Shown here: positions 35,968 to 49,399 of the stretch, in pieces
Numbering within the stretch: position 1 is the first letter of the stretch
Layout: each line of letters starts with the position of its first letter
Assembly: GCF_029223865.1 (NCBI RefSeq)
Contig: NZ_CP119520.1
Span: 620,001 to 684,000, forward strand
Source: Telluria mixta
GTDB taxonomy: Bacteria > Pseudomonadota > Gammaproteobacteria > Burkholderiales > Burkholderiaceae_D
Reading direction: 5' to 3'
DNA length: 64,000 nucleotides
Made by a program: the position numbers and the translations under genes
Notes under the pieces: model-generated
Told to the model about the DNA's origin: nothing
The model's input: the letters and a program-made list of their open reading frames with translations, nothing else
Database searches by the model: none

Positions 35968-37065
35968 ATGAACCTGCAATCGAATCCAGCCGTGCGCCTC
36001 CTGTGCGGCATCGTCCTCGGTGCCGCCGTCGCGGCCTGCGGGGGCGGTGGCGACGACCGCCCGATGACGCCGCCCGTCACCATGCCGCCGGCGATCACGA
36101 GCGCCTTCACCACGACGGCCCTCGTCACCGACCAGTCCAGCGGCGCGGCCCACACCGACACCCACCTCGTCAACGCGTGGGGCATCGCGTTCAATCCGAC
36201 GGCCTTCGTCTGGGTCGCTAACAACGGCACGGCGACGTCGACCTTGTACGACGGCAACGGCGTGCCGCAGACGCTCGTCGTCGCGGTGCCCGCGGGCGTC
36301 ACCGGCATCGTCTACAACGGCAGCCAGGACTTCAAGGTCACGCAGAACGGCGTGACGGGTGCGAGCCCCTTCATCTTCGTGGGCGAGACGGGCACCGTGT
36401 CGGGCTGGTCGCCGGCAGTGAACCGCACGAACGCCGTGACGGCCGTCGACACGGGCGGCAGCGCCGTTTATAAAGGCCTCGCCATCGGTGCTTTCTCGGG
36501 CGCCAACTACCTGTACGCGGCCGACTTCCGCAACAACCGCATCGACGTCTACAACGCCAGCTTCCAGAAAGCCACGCTGCCCGGCGGCTTCACCGATCCG
36601 AACCTGCCTGCCGGCTACGGGCCGTTCGGCATCCAGGCCATCGGCGACCGCATCTATGTGGCCTATGCGCAGCGCGAGACCGCCGGCAACGACGAGGTCA
36701 AGGGCGCGGGCCTGGGCGTCGTCGACGTGTACGACACGGGCGGCGTGTTCCTGCACCGGCTCGCCGCGGGCGGCGCGCTGAATGCGCCGTGGGGTATCGC
36801 GCTGGCGCCCGCGAACTTCGGGGATTTCAGCAATGCGGTGCTCGTGGCGAACTTCGGCGACGGCAAGATCAACGCCTACAACCCGTCCAACGGCGCGTTC
36901 ATCGGCACCCTGTCGAAGGCCGACCGCACGCCGATCGTCATCGACGGCCTGTGGGGCATCGCGTTCGGCAACGGCGTGCAGAACCAGCCGACGAACACGC
37001 TGTTCTACACGGCGGGGCCCGCCGACGAGTCGCACGGCATCTATGGGCGGATCGACATGCAGTAA
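35968..37065 (+). CDS. TIGR03118 family lipoprotein
   Basis: This 365-residue protein has a lipoprotein signal (LLCGIVLGAAVAAC, lipobox VAAC) followed by a Gly-rich spacer. The body shows NHL/beta-propeller-like repeats (LVNAWGIAFNPTAFVWVANNGTATSTLYDG, GPFGIQAIGDRIYVAYA, GALNAPWGIALAP), matching the TIGR03118 group of secreted proteins of unknown function. It is predicted to be membrane-anchored and facing the periplasm or surface. It lies 71 bases after the porin gene and may be transcribed separately. Its stop is four bases from the convergent NRAMP gene. Confidence 0.88.
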   Translation: MNLQSNPAVRLLCGIVLGAAVAACGGGGDDRPMTPPVTMPPAITSAFTTTALVTDQSSGAAHTDTHLVNAWGIAFNPTAFVWVANNGTATSTLYDGNGVPQTLVVAVPAGVTGIVYNGSQDFKVTQNGVTGASPFIFVGETGTVSGWSPAVNRTNAVTAVDTGGSAVYKGLAIGAFSGANYLYAADFRNNRIDVYNASFQKATLPGGFTDPNLPAGYGPFGIQAIGDRIYVAYAQRETAGNDEVKGAGLGVVDVYDTGGVFLHRLAAGGALNAPWGIALAPANFGDFSNAVLVANFGDGKINAYNPSNGAFIGTLSKADRTPIVIDGLWGIAFGNGVQNQPTNTLFYTAGPADESHGIYGRIDMQ

Positions 37066-37069
37066 GCGC

Positions 37070-38359
37070 TCAGAGGAAGGACGCGAACATCGCGATCGTC
37101 GCTGCCGCCATCACGCCGGTGCACAGCCAGCCCATGGCGCGCAGGCGCGGCGCGATCGTCAGGTTGCCCATGATGCGCGGGCTCGACGCCACCAGCATCA
37201 TGATCGCCATCACGGGCACGGCGATGACGCCGTTCAGTACCGCGCTCCAGTACAGCGCCTTGATCGGGTCGATCGGCATGAAGTTGATGCCGACGCCCGC
37301 CAAGGTGGCGACGATGATGATGCCGTAGAACTTGCGCGCGGCCGAAAACTCCGCGCCCAGGCTGCTCTTCCAGTGGAACGTGCCGGCCATCGCGTACGCG
37401 GCGGAGCCGGCCAGCACGGGGATCGCGAGCAGGCCCGTGCCCACGATGCCGAGCGCGAACAGGACGAACGCGAGCTCTCCAGCGACAGGTTTCAAAGCCG
37501 ATGCGGCCTGCGCCGAGGACTGGATGTCGTGCACGCCCTGCGCGTGCAGGGTGGCGGCGGTGGTGAGCATGATGAAGAACGCGACGCTGTTCGACACGCC
37601 CATGCCCACGAGCGTATCGAAGCGGATGCGGCTGAACTGGCGCTCCACCTGCTCGGGCGCCTGCCGCAGCGGCTGGGCGGCATCGTCCGCGCGCAGCTCT
37701 TCCACTTCCTGCGACGCCTGCCAGAAGAACAGGTAGGGACTGATCGTCGTGCCGAACACGGCGACGATGGTGGTGAGGTAGTCCCTGTTCCACGCGATAT
37801 GCGGCCACACGGTGGACTTCAGCACCACGCCCCACGGCACGCGGACGACGAACACGGTGGCCACGTACGCGAGCAGCACGAGCGTGAGCCACTTGAGCAG
37901 GTTCACGTAGCGCTGGTAAGGGATGAAGACCTGCAGCAGCACGGACAGCACGCCGAAGCCGACGGCATACCACAGCGGCCGGCCCGGCACGACGAGCGAC
38001 ATCGCCTCGCCCATCGCCGCCACGTCGGCCGCGATGTTGATGACGTTGGCGACGAGCAGCAGGCCCACGATGCCCCACACGACCCGGCGCGGCGCGTAGC
38101 GCTGCAGGTTGGTGGCGAGCCCGCGCCCCGTCACGCGGCCGATATTGGCGCTGATGACCTGGATGGCGGCCATCAGCGGATACGTCAGCAGCAGTGTCCA
38201 CAGCAGGTTGAACCCGAACTGGGCGCCGGCCTGCGAATACGTGGCAATGCCGCTCGGGTCGTCGTCGGCCGCGCCGGTGATCAGGCCCGGACCCAGCTTC
38301 GACAGCCAGGTCGAGGCTTCCGGCGACGGTGGCGCGATGGTGGTCTCATCGGATTTCAT
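37070..38359 (-). CDS. NRAMP family transporter with altered metal-binding motifs
   Basis: This protein of about 429 residues has 11-12 membrane helices of the NRAMP fold (LGPGLITGAADDDPSGIATYS at the start). Canonical Mn/Fe NRAMPs use DPGN in helix 1 and an A-x-MPH motif in helix 6. Here helix 1 has DPSG (34-37) and helix 6 has TTISPYLFFWQ (204-214), so the metal-ligating Asn and Met are missing. Divergent members of this kind may carry other cations or none. Start is uncertain: ATG 38359 is used; ATGs at 38368 and 38371 are possible. Confidence 0.85.
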   Translation of the reverse strand: MKSDETTIAPPSPEASTWLSKLGPGLITGAADDDPSGIATYSQAGAQFGFNLLWTLLLTYPLMAAIQVISANIGRVTGRGLATNLQRYAPRRVVWGIVGLLLVANVINIAADVAAMGEAMSLVVPGRPLWYAVGFGVLSVLLQVFIPYQRYVNLLKWLTLVLLAYVATVFVVRVPWGVVLKSTVWPHIAWNRDYLTTIVAVFGTTISPYLFFWQASQEVEELRADDAAQPLRQAPEQVERQFSRIRFDTLVGMGVSNSVAFFIMLTTAATLHAQGVHDIQSSAQAASALKPVAGELAFVLFALGIVGTGLLAIPVLAGSAAYAMAGTFHWKSSLGAEFSAARKFYGIIIVATLAGVGINFMPIDPIKALYWSAVLNGVIAVPVMAIMMLVASSPRIMGNLTIAPRLRAMGWLCTGVMAAATIAMFASFL

Positions 38360-38434
38360 GAAGACCATCATGCACTCATGTGGGGCGTGAATATGTACGG
38401 TTGCGCACACTGTGCACGAACCGTAATACTCAGG

Positions 38435-40246
38435 TCATTTTTCGGCCGCGATCCACTTCTCCACCTGCGCCTGCAAAATCGGCAACGGCAACGTCCCATC
38501 CCCCAGCACCACCTCGTGGAACTTCGCGAAGCTGAACTTCGGTCCGAGCGCCTGCTGCGCCCGGGACCGCAAATCGAGGATCTTCAGCGCGCCCACCTTG
38601 TACGCCAGCGCCTGGCCCGGCCACACCATGTAGCGCTCGATCTGGTTCGACGCGCGTGCCTCGTTGTAGCCCAGGTTGTCCATCATGTACTTGACCGCCT
38701 GCTCGCGCGACCAGCCCTGCGCGTGCATGCCCGTGTCGACGACGAGGCGCACGGCGCGCAGCAGTTCGTCGTTCAGGTGGCCGTAGTATGCGGCCGGATC
38801 GTCGTACAGGCCGAAGTCGCGGCCCAGCGTCTCGCAGTACAGCGCCCAGCCTTCCGTATAGGCGGCGGCGCTCGGGTGCTCGGTGAAGAACTTGCGGAAG
38901 TCCGGCAGCGGCAGCTCCTTCAGCAGCGCCGCGTGCAGGTGGTGGCCCGGCACGCCCTCGTGCAGCAACAGGCTCGTCATGCCGACCGTGCTGTACTCCT
39001 TCGGGTCGTTGACGACGGCCCAGAACACCCCCGGATGCGAACCGTCGGCGGCGACGGGCGTGTAGTGGTCGGACGCCGTCGCGCGGGTCAGTTCCGGCTC
39101 CAGCTGGATGTCCAGCTTCGCCTTCGGCAGCAGGCTGAAATACTGCGGCAGCTTCGCTTCCACGGCGGCATAGATGGCGCGGTAGCGGTCCAGCACCTCC
39201 TGCTCGGTCTTGAACGGCTTGAAGCGCGATTGCGCGGCCACCCATTGCGGGAAGGTTTTCAGGGGGCCGTCGTAGCCCAGCTTCGGCGCCAGCGTCGCCA
39301 TCTGCTGCTGGATGCGCGCCACTTCCTTCTCGCCCAGCGCGTGGATCTCCGCCGGCGTCAGGTCGAGGTTCGTGTTGTTGCGGATGCGGGCCTGGTACCA
39401 CGCCGCGCCGTCCGGCAGCGCGCCATAGCCGGCCGTCGTGCGGCCCGCGGGCAGGTAGTCCTTCTCCAGGTACGTGTTCAGGCGCGCGAGCGCGGCGTCG
39501 ATCTTTTGCGCGGCCTGGCGGTAGCCGGCCGTGAGCGATTTTTTATCCGCGTCGGAGAAACCGGCCGGCAGGTTCTTGATCGGCGTGTAGAAGATGCTCG
39601 CTTCCGCGTCGCTGGCGGCCAGCTGGCGGAACTGCGGCAGCATCTTGGCCGTGATCGCCTTCGGCTGCACGACACCCTTCCTGACGCCCTCCTTCATGTT
39701 GGCGATGGCCTGGTCGATCCATGCGGGCAGCTGCTCCAGGCGCGAGAGATACGCGCGGTACTGGGCCGGCGTCTCCAGCGGCTGCGAACCCGTGCCGCTC
39801 GCGTAATTGGCCAGGTTGCTCGGAATGTTGTCGAAGTGGTTCAGCGGCAGCAGGTGCTCGGGAAAGCGCGCGAGGTCGAGCTGGGCGCGGATCTCGAAGG
39901 CGAGGATGTCGTAATTCAGGCGCGCTTTCTCCGAGAGATGCGTCTTGTCGATCTTCTGCAGGTCGTCCAGCAGCTTGTGGTTCTGCGCGAAGTAGCGCGC
40001 GCGGACCTTCGGGGCTATCGCCATGCCGATCTGGTCGTCGTAGCGGCCGTCGCCATTCGCGGTCGCATACAGCAGCGGGTCGAACCGGGCACGCGCATCG
40101 TAGAAGCGGGCGGCGACGCGGTCGACCTGGCGTTCGGCGGACGATGCGGAAGCGGAAGCAGTGGTTGCGGCGGCGTGGGCGGACAGGATAGGTGCGCCGG
40201 CCGACAGCAAAGCCGCGAGGATGGCGGCGTTCAGGGTACGGTTCAT
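38435..40246 (-). CDS. DUF885 family putative zinc metallopeptidase, exported
   Basis: This 603-residue protein has a signal peptide (MNRTLNAAILAALLSAGAPILSAHA). It carries HEGVPGHH at 429-436, a zinc-binding motif of DUF885 proteins related to M32-type carboxypeptidases, and a downstream EGWALYCETLG with the probable third ligand. It is likely a periplasmic peptidase acting on peptide substrates that are not known. AAGGAG before the ATG at 40246 fixes the start over a longer upstream frame. Confidence 0.9.
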   Translation of the reverse strand: MNRTLNAAILAALLSAGAPILSAHAAATTASASASSAERQVDRVAARFYDARARFDPLLYATANGDGRYDDQIGMAIAPKVRARYFAQNHKLLDDLQKIDKTHLSEKARLNYDILAFEIRAQLDLARFPEHLLPLNHFDNIPSNLANYASGTGSQPLETPAQYRAYLSRLEQLPAWIDQAIANMKEGVRKGVVQPKAITAKMLPQFRQLAASDAEASIFYTPIKNLPAGFSDADKKSLTAGYRQAAQKIDAALARLNTYLEKDYLPAGRTTAGYGALPDGAAWYQARIRNNTNLDLTPAEIHALGEKEVARIQQQMATLAPKLGYDGPLKTFPQWVAAQSRFKPFKTEQEVLDRYRAIYAAVEAKLPQYFSLLPKAKLDIQLEPELTRATASDHYTPVAADGSHPGVFWAVVNDPKEYSTVGMTSLLLHEGVPGHHLHAALLKELPLPDFRKFFTEHPSAAAYTEGWALYCETLGRDFGLYDDPAAYYGHLNDELLRAVRLVVDTGMHAQGWSREQAVKYMMDNLGYNEARASNQIERYMVWPGQALAYKVGALKILDLRSRAQQALGPKFSFAKFHEVVLGDGTLPLPILQAQVEKWIAAEK

Positions 40247-40326
40247 GGGTCTCCTTGTGGGTGAATTTCCTGAAAGCATACTACGACTTGCCGAACCGAC
40301 CACACCTCCCCATTTTGGCGCAAATA

Positions 40327-40343
40327 CGCACCGCAACGGTGCT
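40327..40343 (+). promoter_or_regulatory. NtrC-binding site upstream of amtB
   Basis: CGCACCGCAACGGTGCT has GCACC-N5-GGTGC, a near-perfect NtrC dyad. It lies about 63 bases upstream of the sigma-54 promoter at 40406, a standard enhancer distance. Confidence 0.7.
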
Positions 40344-40405
40344 TGTGCACGTTTGCGGGGCAACCCATCCCGCATGCCCACCGGGAGTGCGCCTCTTCAC
40401 CAAAT

Positions 40406-40421
40406 TGGAACGTTTATTGCT
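40406..40421 (+). promoter_or_regulatory. Sigma-54 promoter of amtB
   Basis: TGGAACGTTTATTGCT has the -24 GG and -12 GC with exact 10-base spacing and one main departure from consensus (A for C after GG). The predicted start is about 33 bases before the amtB ATG. Confidence 0.7.
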
Positions 40422-40466
40422 ATCCAGAAGTGCAATCAAACCAACTTGCACTTTTTTGGAGTACGC

Positions 40467-41672
40467 ATGGATGCATTCAAAAGCGGAGCGGACGCGCTCT
40501 TCATCTTGCTCGGCGGGATCATGATCCTGGCGATGCACGCCGGCTTCGCCTTCCTGGAACTGGGCACGGTACGCCGCAAGAACCAGGTCAACGCGCTGGT
40601 GAAAATCCTGATCGACTTCGCCGTCTCCACCATCGCCTACTTCTTCGTCGGCTATGGCATCGCCTACGGCATCCACTTCATGGGCGCCACGAGCACGCTG
40701 GTCGCCAAGAACGGCTACGAACTGGTGAAGTTCTTCTTCCTGTTGACGTTCGCCGCCGCGATCCCCGCCATCATCTCGGGCGGCATCGCGGAACGCGCCA
40801 AGTTCCACCCACAGATGGCCGCCACCGCCCTGCTCGTGGGCTTCGTCTATCCGCTGTTCGAAGGCATCGCCTGGAACAACCGCTTCGGCATCCAGGACTG
40901 GCTCGCATCCAGCTTCGGCGCGTCATTCCACGATTTCGCCGGTTCCGTCGTCGTGCACGCCGTCGGCGGCTGGGCCGCGCTGCCGGCCGTGCTGCTGCTG
41001 GGCGCGCGCCGCGGCCGCTACACCAAGGACGGCCGCATCTCGGCGCACCCGCCGTCGAATATCCCGTTCCTCGCGCTGGGCGCGTGGATCCTCACCGTCG
41101 GCTGGTTCGGCTTCAACGTGATGAGCGCGCAGACGCTGGACAAGATGAACGGCCTCGTCGCCGTCAACTCGCTGATGGCCCTCGTGGGCGGCACCCTGAC
41201 CGCCTTCGTGCTGGGCAAGAACGACCCGGGCTTCGTCTACAACGGCCCGTTGGCCGGCCTCGTCGCCGTGTGCGCGGGCTCGGACCTGATGCACCCGATG
41301 GGCGCGCTCGTGACGGGCGCGATCGCGGGCGCGATCTTCGTCGTGATGTTCACACTGGCGCAGAACCGCTGGAAGATCGACGACGTGCTGGGCGTGTGGC
41401 CCCTGCACGGCCTGTGCGGCGCGTGGGGCGGCATCGCGGCCGGCATCTTCGGCAGCCAGGCGCTGGGAGGACTGGGCGGTGTGTCGCTCGCGTCGCAGAT
41501 CGTCGGCACCCTGCTGGGCGTGGCCATCGCCGGTATCGGCGGCATCATCGTCTATGGGTTGTTGAAGGCGACCGTCGGGCTGCGCCTGGACGCGGAACAG
41601 GAATTCGATGGCGCCGACCTGGCCATCCACCGCATCAGCGCCACGCCGGAACGCGAAACCACGTTCCAGTAA
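40467..41672 (+). CDS. amtB: Ammonium transporter AmtB
   Basis: This 401-residue inner-membrane channel with about 11 helices has the twin pore histidines H164 (VVVHAVGGWA) and H314 (WPLHGLCGAW), and the D156-containing HDFAGS segment. It conducts ammonium under nitrogen limitation. TTGGAG precedes the ATG at 40467. Unlike the usual glnK-amtB operon, no PII gene adjoins. It stands alone behind an NtrC site and a sigma-54 promoter, which supports nitrogen control. The stop TAA abuts the complementary stop of the convergent kinase gene. Confidence 0.96.
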   Translation: MDAFKSGADALFILLGGIMILAMHAGFAFLELGTVRRKNQVNALVKILIDFAVSTIAYFFVGYGIAYGIHFMGATSTLVAKNGYELVKFFFLLTFAAAIPAIISGGIAERAKFHPQMAATALLVGFVYPLFEGIAWNNRFGIQDWLASSFGASFHDFAGSVVVHAVGGWAALPAVLLLGARRGRYTKDGRISAHPPSNIPFLALGAWILTVGWFGFNVMSAQTLDKMNGLVAVNSLMALVGGTLTAFVLGKNDPGFVYNGPLAGLVAVCAGSDLMHPMGALVTGAIAGAIFVVMFTLAQNRWKIDDVLGVWPLHGLCGAWGGIAAGIFGSQALGGLGGVSLASQIVGTLLGVAIAGIGGIIVYGLLKATVGLRLDAEQEFDGADLAIHRISATPERETTFQ

Positions 41673-43658
41673 CTACGCCTCGCGCGCGGCGGCCACCGCG
41701 CGCCGGATCGCGGCCGCCAGCGCCGCCGGCTCCACGGGCTTGGCGAGATAATCGGTAAAACCGGCCTGCAGTGCCTTGCTGCGGTCGTCCTGGCGCGTAA
41801 AGGCCGTCAGCGCGATGGCAGGTATGTCCGCCGTGGCCGCGCGCCGGCGGATGCGCCGCATCAGTTCGAAGCCGTCGACTTCGGGCATGCCCACGTCGCT
41901 GACGATCACGTCCGGCACCTCGCGTTCCAGCAGGGCCAGTGCGGCGCCCGCCCCCGGCGCCGTCATCGTGGCGGCGCCGCTGTACGACAGGATCTGTTCC
42001 AGCACGTCGAGCGTATCCGGCGCGTCGTCGATCACCAGCACCCGCACGCCGGACAGGTCAGCCAGGTCGTCCGCCTGCGTTGCCGGGCGCACGCCCGCGC
42101 CGGCTACCGCGACGGCGCTCGGACGCGCCAGCGGCAGGCGCACCGTGAACGTGGTGCCCGTGTGGGCGCCGGCGCTGTCCACGGCAATCGTCCCGCCGTG
42201 CAGTTCGACGAGCTGCCGCGCGATCGACAACCCCAGTCCCAGGCCGCCGTGCTGGCGCGAGATCGACGCGTCCTCCTGGCGGAAGCGGTCGAACACGTAC
42301 GGCAGAAAATCCGGCGCGATGCCGATGCCGGAATCGATCACGCGGATCACGGCGTCGTTGCCATCCCGCCCCAGCAGCACCTGCACGCTGCCGCCCGTCG
42401 GCGTGAACTTGACCGCGTTCGCCAGCAGATTCCACAGCACCTGCTGCAGCCGGCCCGGATCGGCGCGGACCTCGAGCGGCAAGACGCCCGGCTCGCGTCC
42501 CAGGTCGGCGCGCAGGGCGATCATCTTCGCCGCGGCGGCCGGATGCACGGTGCCCAGCGCCGCCTCGACGATACGGGACGGGTCGACCGTCTGCACGTCC
42601 AGGCGCACGGTGCCGGAAATGATGCGGCTCATGTCGAGCAGGTCGTCGATCAGCTTGCCCTGGGCGCGCGCGTTGCGTTCGATCGTCTCCAGCGCGCGTT
42701 TCAACGTCGCCTCGTCCTTCACGCCCCGCTGCAACATGCCGGCCCAGCCGAGGATGGCGTTCAGCGGCGTGCGCAGCTCGTGCGACAGGGTGGCGAGAAA
42801 TTCGTCCTTCAGCGCGGACAGGCGTTCGGCCTCGTCGCGCGCGATGCGCTCGCGCTCCAGCAACTGCTGGCGCTCGGCGGACGTCGCCTGCGACATCGCG
42901 AGGATGCGCGCGTTCGCTTCCAGCCGCGCGTCGAACACGGACGCGATGAGGGCCAGGCCCAGCACGCAGAACGTCGCCAGCACGACGAGCGTGGCGAGGC
43001 TGTCGCGGTGCACGCCGACGCGCGCGGCCATGCACACGCTGTCGGCCGGGAAGTTCGCGGCCGCCATGCCGGTGTAATGCATGCCGACGATGGCAAAGCC
43101 CATCACGACGGCGGCGCCGATGCGCGGCACCCACACGTCCGGCGTGCTGCGGCGCAGCCGGAAGGCGATCCACAGCGCCAGCGCCGACGCGCCCATGGCG
43201 ATCAGGACGGACAGCGCGAACAGCAGCGGGTCGTACACGATCCCCGGCTGCATGCGCATGGCGGCCATGCCCGTGTAATGCATCGCATTGATGCCGACGC
43301 CCATGATGACGGCGCTGACGCCCAGGCGCACCGGGCCCAGGTTCGTGCGGCTCACCTGCCACAGCGCGAGGCCGGAGGCGGCTATCGGCAGCACCAGCGA
43401 GACCAGGGTGATGGGGATGTCAAAGGCGATCGGGATCGGCAGGCGGAACGCCAGCATCCCGACGAAGTGCATGGCCCAGATCCCGGATCCCATCGCGATC
43501 GCGCCGCCCAGGGTCCAGGCAAAACGGGTGCGGCCGGTGGATTCCGCGACCCTGCCTGCCAGGCTGAGGGCGGAATAGGACGCGACGATCGCGACGAGGA
43601 TCGAAATGAGGACGAGTGGGGCTTCGTAGTATCCGGTCAGCATGTCGGCCAGACGCAT
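41673..43658 (-). CDS. MHYT-domain hybrid sensor histidine kinase/response regulator
   Basis: This protein of about 661 residues has seven membrane helices in an MHYT sensor, with motifs MHF at 63, MHY at 126 and MHY at 193, thought to bind metal and sense a gas such as O2, CO or NO. A HisKA/HATPase kinase follows (H293 in LSHELRTPLN, GGLGLGLSIARQL). A C-terminal receiver (VLVIDDAPDTLDV, DVIVSDVGMPEVDG) follows. Starts further upstream are possible; the ATG at 43658 gives MRLADMLTGYYE. No separate response regulator adjoins, so the partner is unknown. Convergent with amtB. Confidence 0.92.
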   Translation of the reverse strand: MRLADMLTGYYEAPLVLISILVAIVASYSALSLAGRVAESTGRTRFAWTLGGAIAMGSGIWAMHFVGMLAFRLPIPIAFDIPITLVSLVLPIAASGLALWQVSRTNLGPVRLGVSAVIMGVGINAMHYTGMAAMRMQPGIVYDPLLFALSVLIAMGASALALWIAFRLRRSTPDVWVPRIGAAVVMGFAIVGMHYTGMAAANFPADSVCMAARVGVHRDSLATLVVLATFCVLGLALIASVFDARLEANARILAMSQATSAERQQLLERERIARDEAERLSALKDEFLATLSHELRTPLNAILGWAGMLQRGVKDEATLKRALETIERNARAQGKLIDDLLDMSRIISGTVRLDVQTVDPSRIVEAALGTVHPAAAAKMIALRADLGREPGVLPLEVRADPGRLQQVLWNLLANAVKFTPTGGSVQVLLGRDGNDAVIRVIDSGIGIAPDFLPYVFDRFRQEDASISRQHGGLGLGLSIARQLVELHGGTIAVDSAGAHTGTTFTVRLPLARPSAVAVAGAGVRPATQADDLADLSGVRVLVIDDAPDTLDVLEQILSYSGAATMTAPGAGAALALLEREVPDVIVSDVGMPEVDGFELMRRIRRRAATADIPAIALTAFTRQDDRSKALQAGFTDYLAKPVEPAALAAAIRRAVAAAREA

Positions 43659-43740
43659 GCCGCCCGGCGGGCGGCTTCGGTCCACAGTATGCTACCGGCG
43701 CCCGGAATCGGCCAGAATAGTAACAAGAAATTGCACGTTG

Positions 43741-45012
43741 TTACTTTTGAGCAACAAACTCCCCGGTTGCGGACGTGGAAACGATCCCGGCCCGCTCCAG
43801 CATCGCGTGCAGCAGCACGTTGCAGCCGGCTTCCAGGTGGCCGGGCTGGGCATCCTCGATCTCGTTGTGGCTGATGCCGTCCTTGCACGGCACGAAGATC
43901 ATGCCGGCGGGGGCCAGCCGCGCCACGTAGATGGCGTCGTGGCCGGCCCCCGACACCACGTCCATCGTCGAATACCCCAGCTTCTCCGTCGCCGCGCGGA
44001 CGGCACCCACGCAATCCGGGTGGAACGGGCAAGGCGGATAGTACGACACGCGCTGCAGGTCGATGGCCAGGCCCGTCTCGCGCCGCGTACGCTCGACGAA
44101 TGCCTCGATCTCGCCATGCATCGTATTCAGCAGGTCGTCGGTGACGTTGCGCAGGTCGATGCTGAACTTGACCTGGCCGGGGATCACGTTGCGGCTGTTG
44201 GGGAACACCTGGACCATGCCCACGGTGCCGCGGCCGTAAGGCGGGTAGCGGTTGGCGATGGCCACCGTCTCCTGCATGATGGTCGTCGCGACCTGCAGCG
44301 CGTCGCGGCGCAGGTGCATCGGCGTGGGACCCGCGTGCGCTTCCATGCCCGTGACCGTGCAGTCGTACCACGACAGGCCCATCACGGCGGGCACGACGCC
44401 GATCACCGTGTTCGCGTCTTCCAGGACCGGTCCCTGTTCGATGTGCGCCTCGAAGTAGGCGCCGATCGGGTGATCGCCCGGCACCTGCTCGCCCGCGTAG
44501 CCGATCCTTTTCAGCTCGTCGCCGACGGATTTGCCGTCGACGTCGCGCGCCGCATACGCGGTCTCCAGGCTGAAAGCGCCGCAGAATACGCCGGAGCCCA
44601 TCATCACGGGCACGAAGCGCGAGCCTTCCTCGTTCGTCCAGAACGCGACTTCGATCGGCGCCTCCGTGCGGATGCCCCGCTCGTTCAGGGTACGTACGAC
44701 CTCCAGGCCGGCCAGCACGCCGTAGTTGCCGTCGAACTTGCCGCCGGTCGGCTGGGTGTCGATGTGGCTGCCCGTGACGACCGGGGGCAGGCTCGGGTTC
44801 GTGCCCTCGCGGCGCATGAAGACGTTGCCGATTTTATCGATGGTGACGGCGAGGCCTTCCGCTTTGGCCCATTGGACGACGAGGTCGCGGCCCTGGCGGT
44901 CGAGGTCCGTCAGGGCGAGGCGCTTCACGCCGCCCTTCTCGGTGGCGCCGATGCGGGCCAGTTCCATCAGGGAGTGCCACAGGCGGGTGCCGTTGATGCG
45001 CAGGTCGTTCAT
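43741..45012 (-). CDS. Beta-ureidopropionase/N-carbamoyl-amino acid hydrolase
   Basis: This 423-residue M20-fold zinc amidohydrolase has TGSHIDTQPTGGKFDG (H83, D94), WTNEEGSRF (E128/E129) and the dimerisation-domain AHAGPTPMHLRRDAL. Members of this group hydrolyse N-carbamoyl-beta-alanine or N-carbamoyl-L-amino acids, releasing CO2 and ammonia. It directly follows dihydropyrimidinase in the pathway order, so N-carbamoyl-beta-alanine is the likely substrate. It is the last gene of the pyrimidine cluster, behind a palindromic repeat at 45039-45137. Confidence 0.92.
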   Translation of the reverse strand: MNDLRINGTRLWHSLMELARIGATEKGGVKRLALTDLDRQGRDLVVQWAKAEGLAVTIDKIGNVFMRREGTNPSLPPVVTGSHIDTQPTGGKFDGNYGVLAGLEVVRTLNERGIRTEAPIEVAFWTNEEGSRFVPVMMGSGVFCGAFSLETAYAARDVDGKSVGDELKRIGYAGEQVPGDHPIGAYFEAHIEQGPVLEDANTVIGVVPAVMGLSWYDCTVTGMEAHAGPTPMHLRRDALQVATTIMQETVAIANRYPPYGRGTVGMVQVFPNSRNVIPGQVKFSIDLRNVTDDLLNTMHGEIEAFVERTRRETGLAIDLQRVSYYPPCPFHPDCVGAVRAATEKLGYSTMDVVSGAGHDAIYVARLAPAGMIFVPCKDGISHNEIEDAQPGHLEAGCNVLLHAMLERAGIVSTSATGEFVAQK

Positions 45013-45038
45013 CGTGTGATCTCCAGTTGAATAAGCCG

Positions 45039-45137
45039 CGTCGTTCCCGGCCTGGCCGGCCGCCTTGGCGGGAACCTAATTTCGTATGCGTTTCGATAAC
45101 GCGTGCAACTTGGGTCCCCGCCTTCGCGGGGACGACG
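45039..45137. repeat. Composite palindromic intergenic repeat, copy 2
   Basis: Same two-hairpin element as at 13763, with an altered left hairpin (GGCCTGGCCGGCC inserted in the loop). Its linker is the reverse complement of copy 1's: TTGCACGCGTTATCG is shared in opposite orientation. It lies between the dihydropyrimidinase and carbamoylase genes of one operon. Confidence 0.9.
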
Positions 45138-45138
45138 T

Positions 45139-49395
<4,257 letters not shown>

Positions 49396-49399
<4 letters not shown>

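Noticed and set aside
36782..40264. A 1160-codon open frame on the + strand.
   Set aside because: It overlaps TIGR03118 out of frame and is antisense to the NRAMP and DUF885 genes; composition is Arg/Ala/Val-rich with no recognisable domain.
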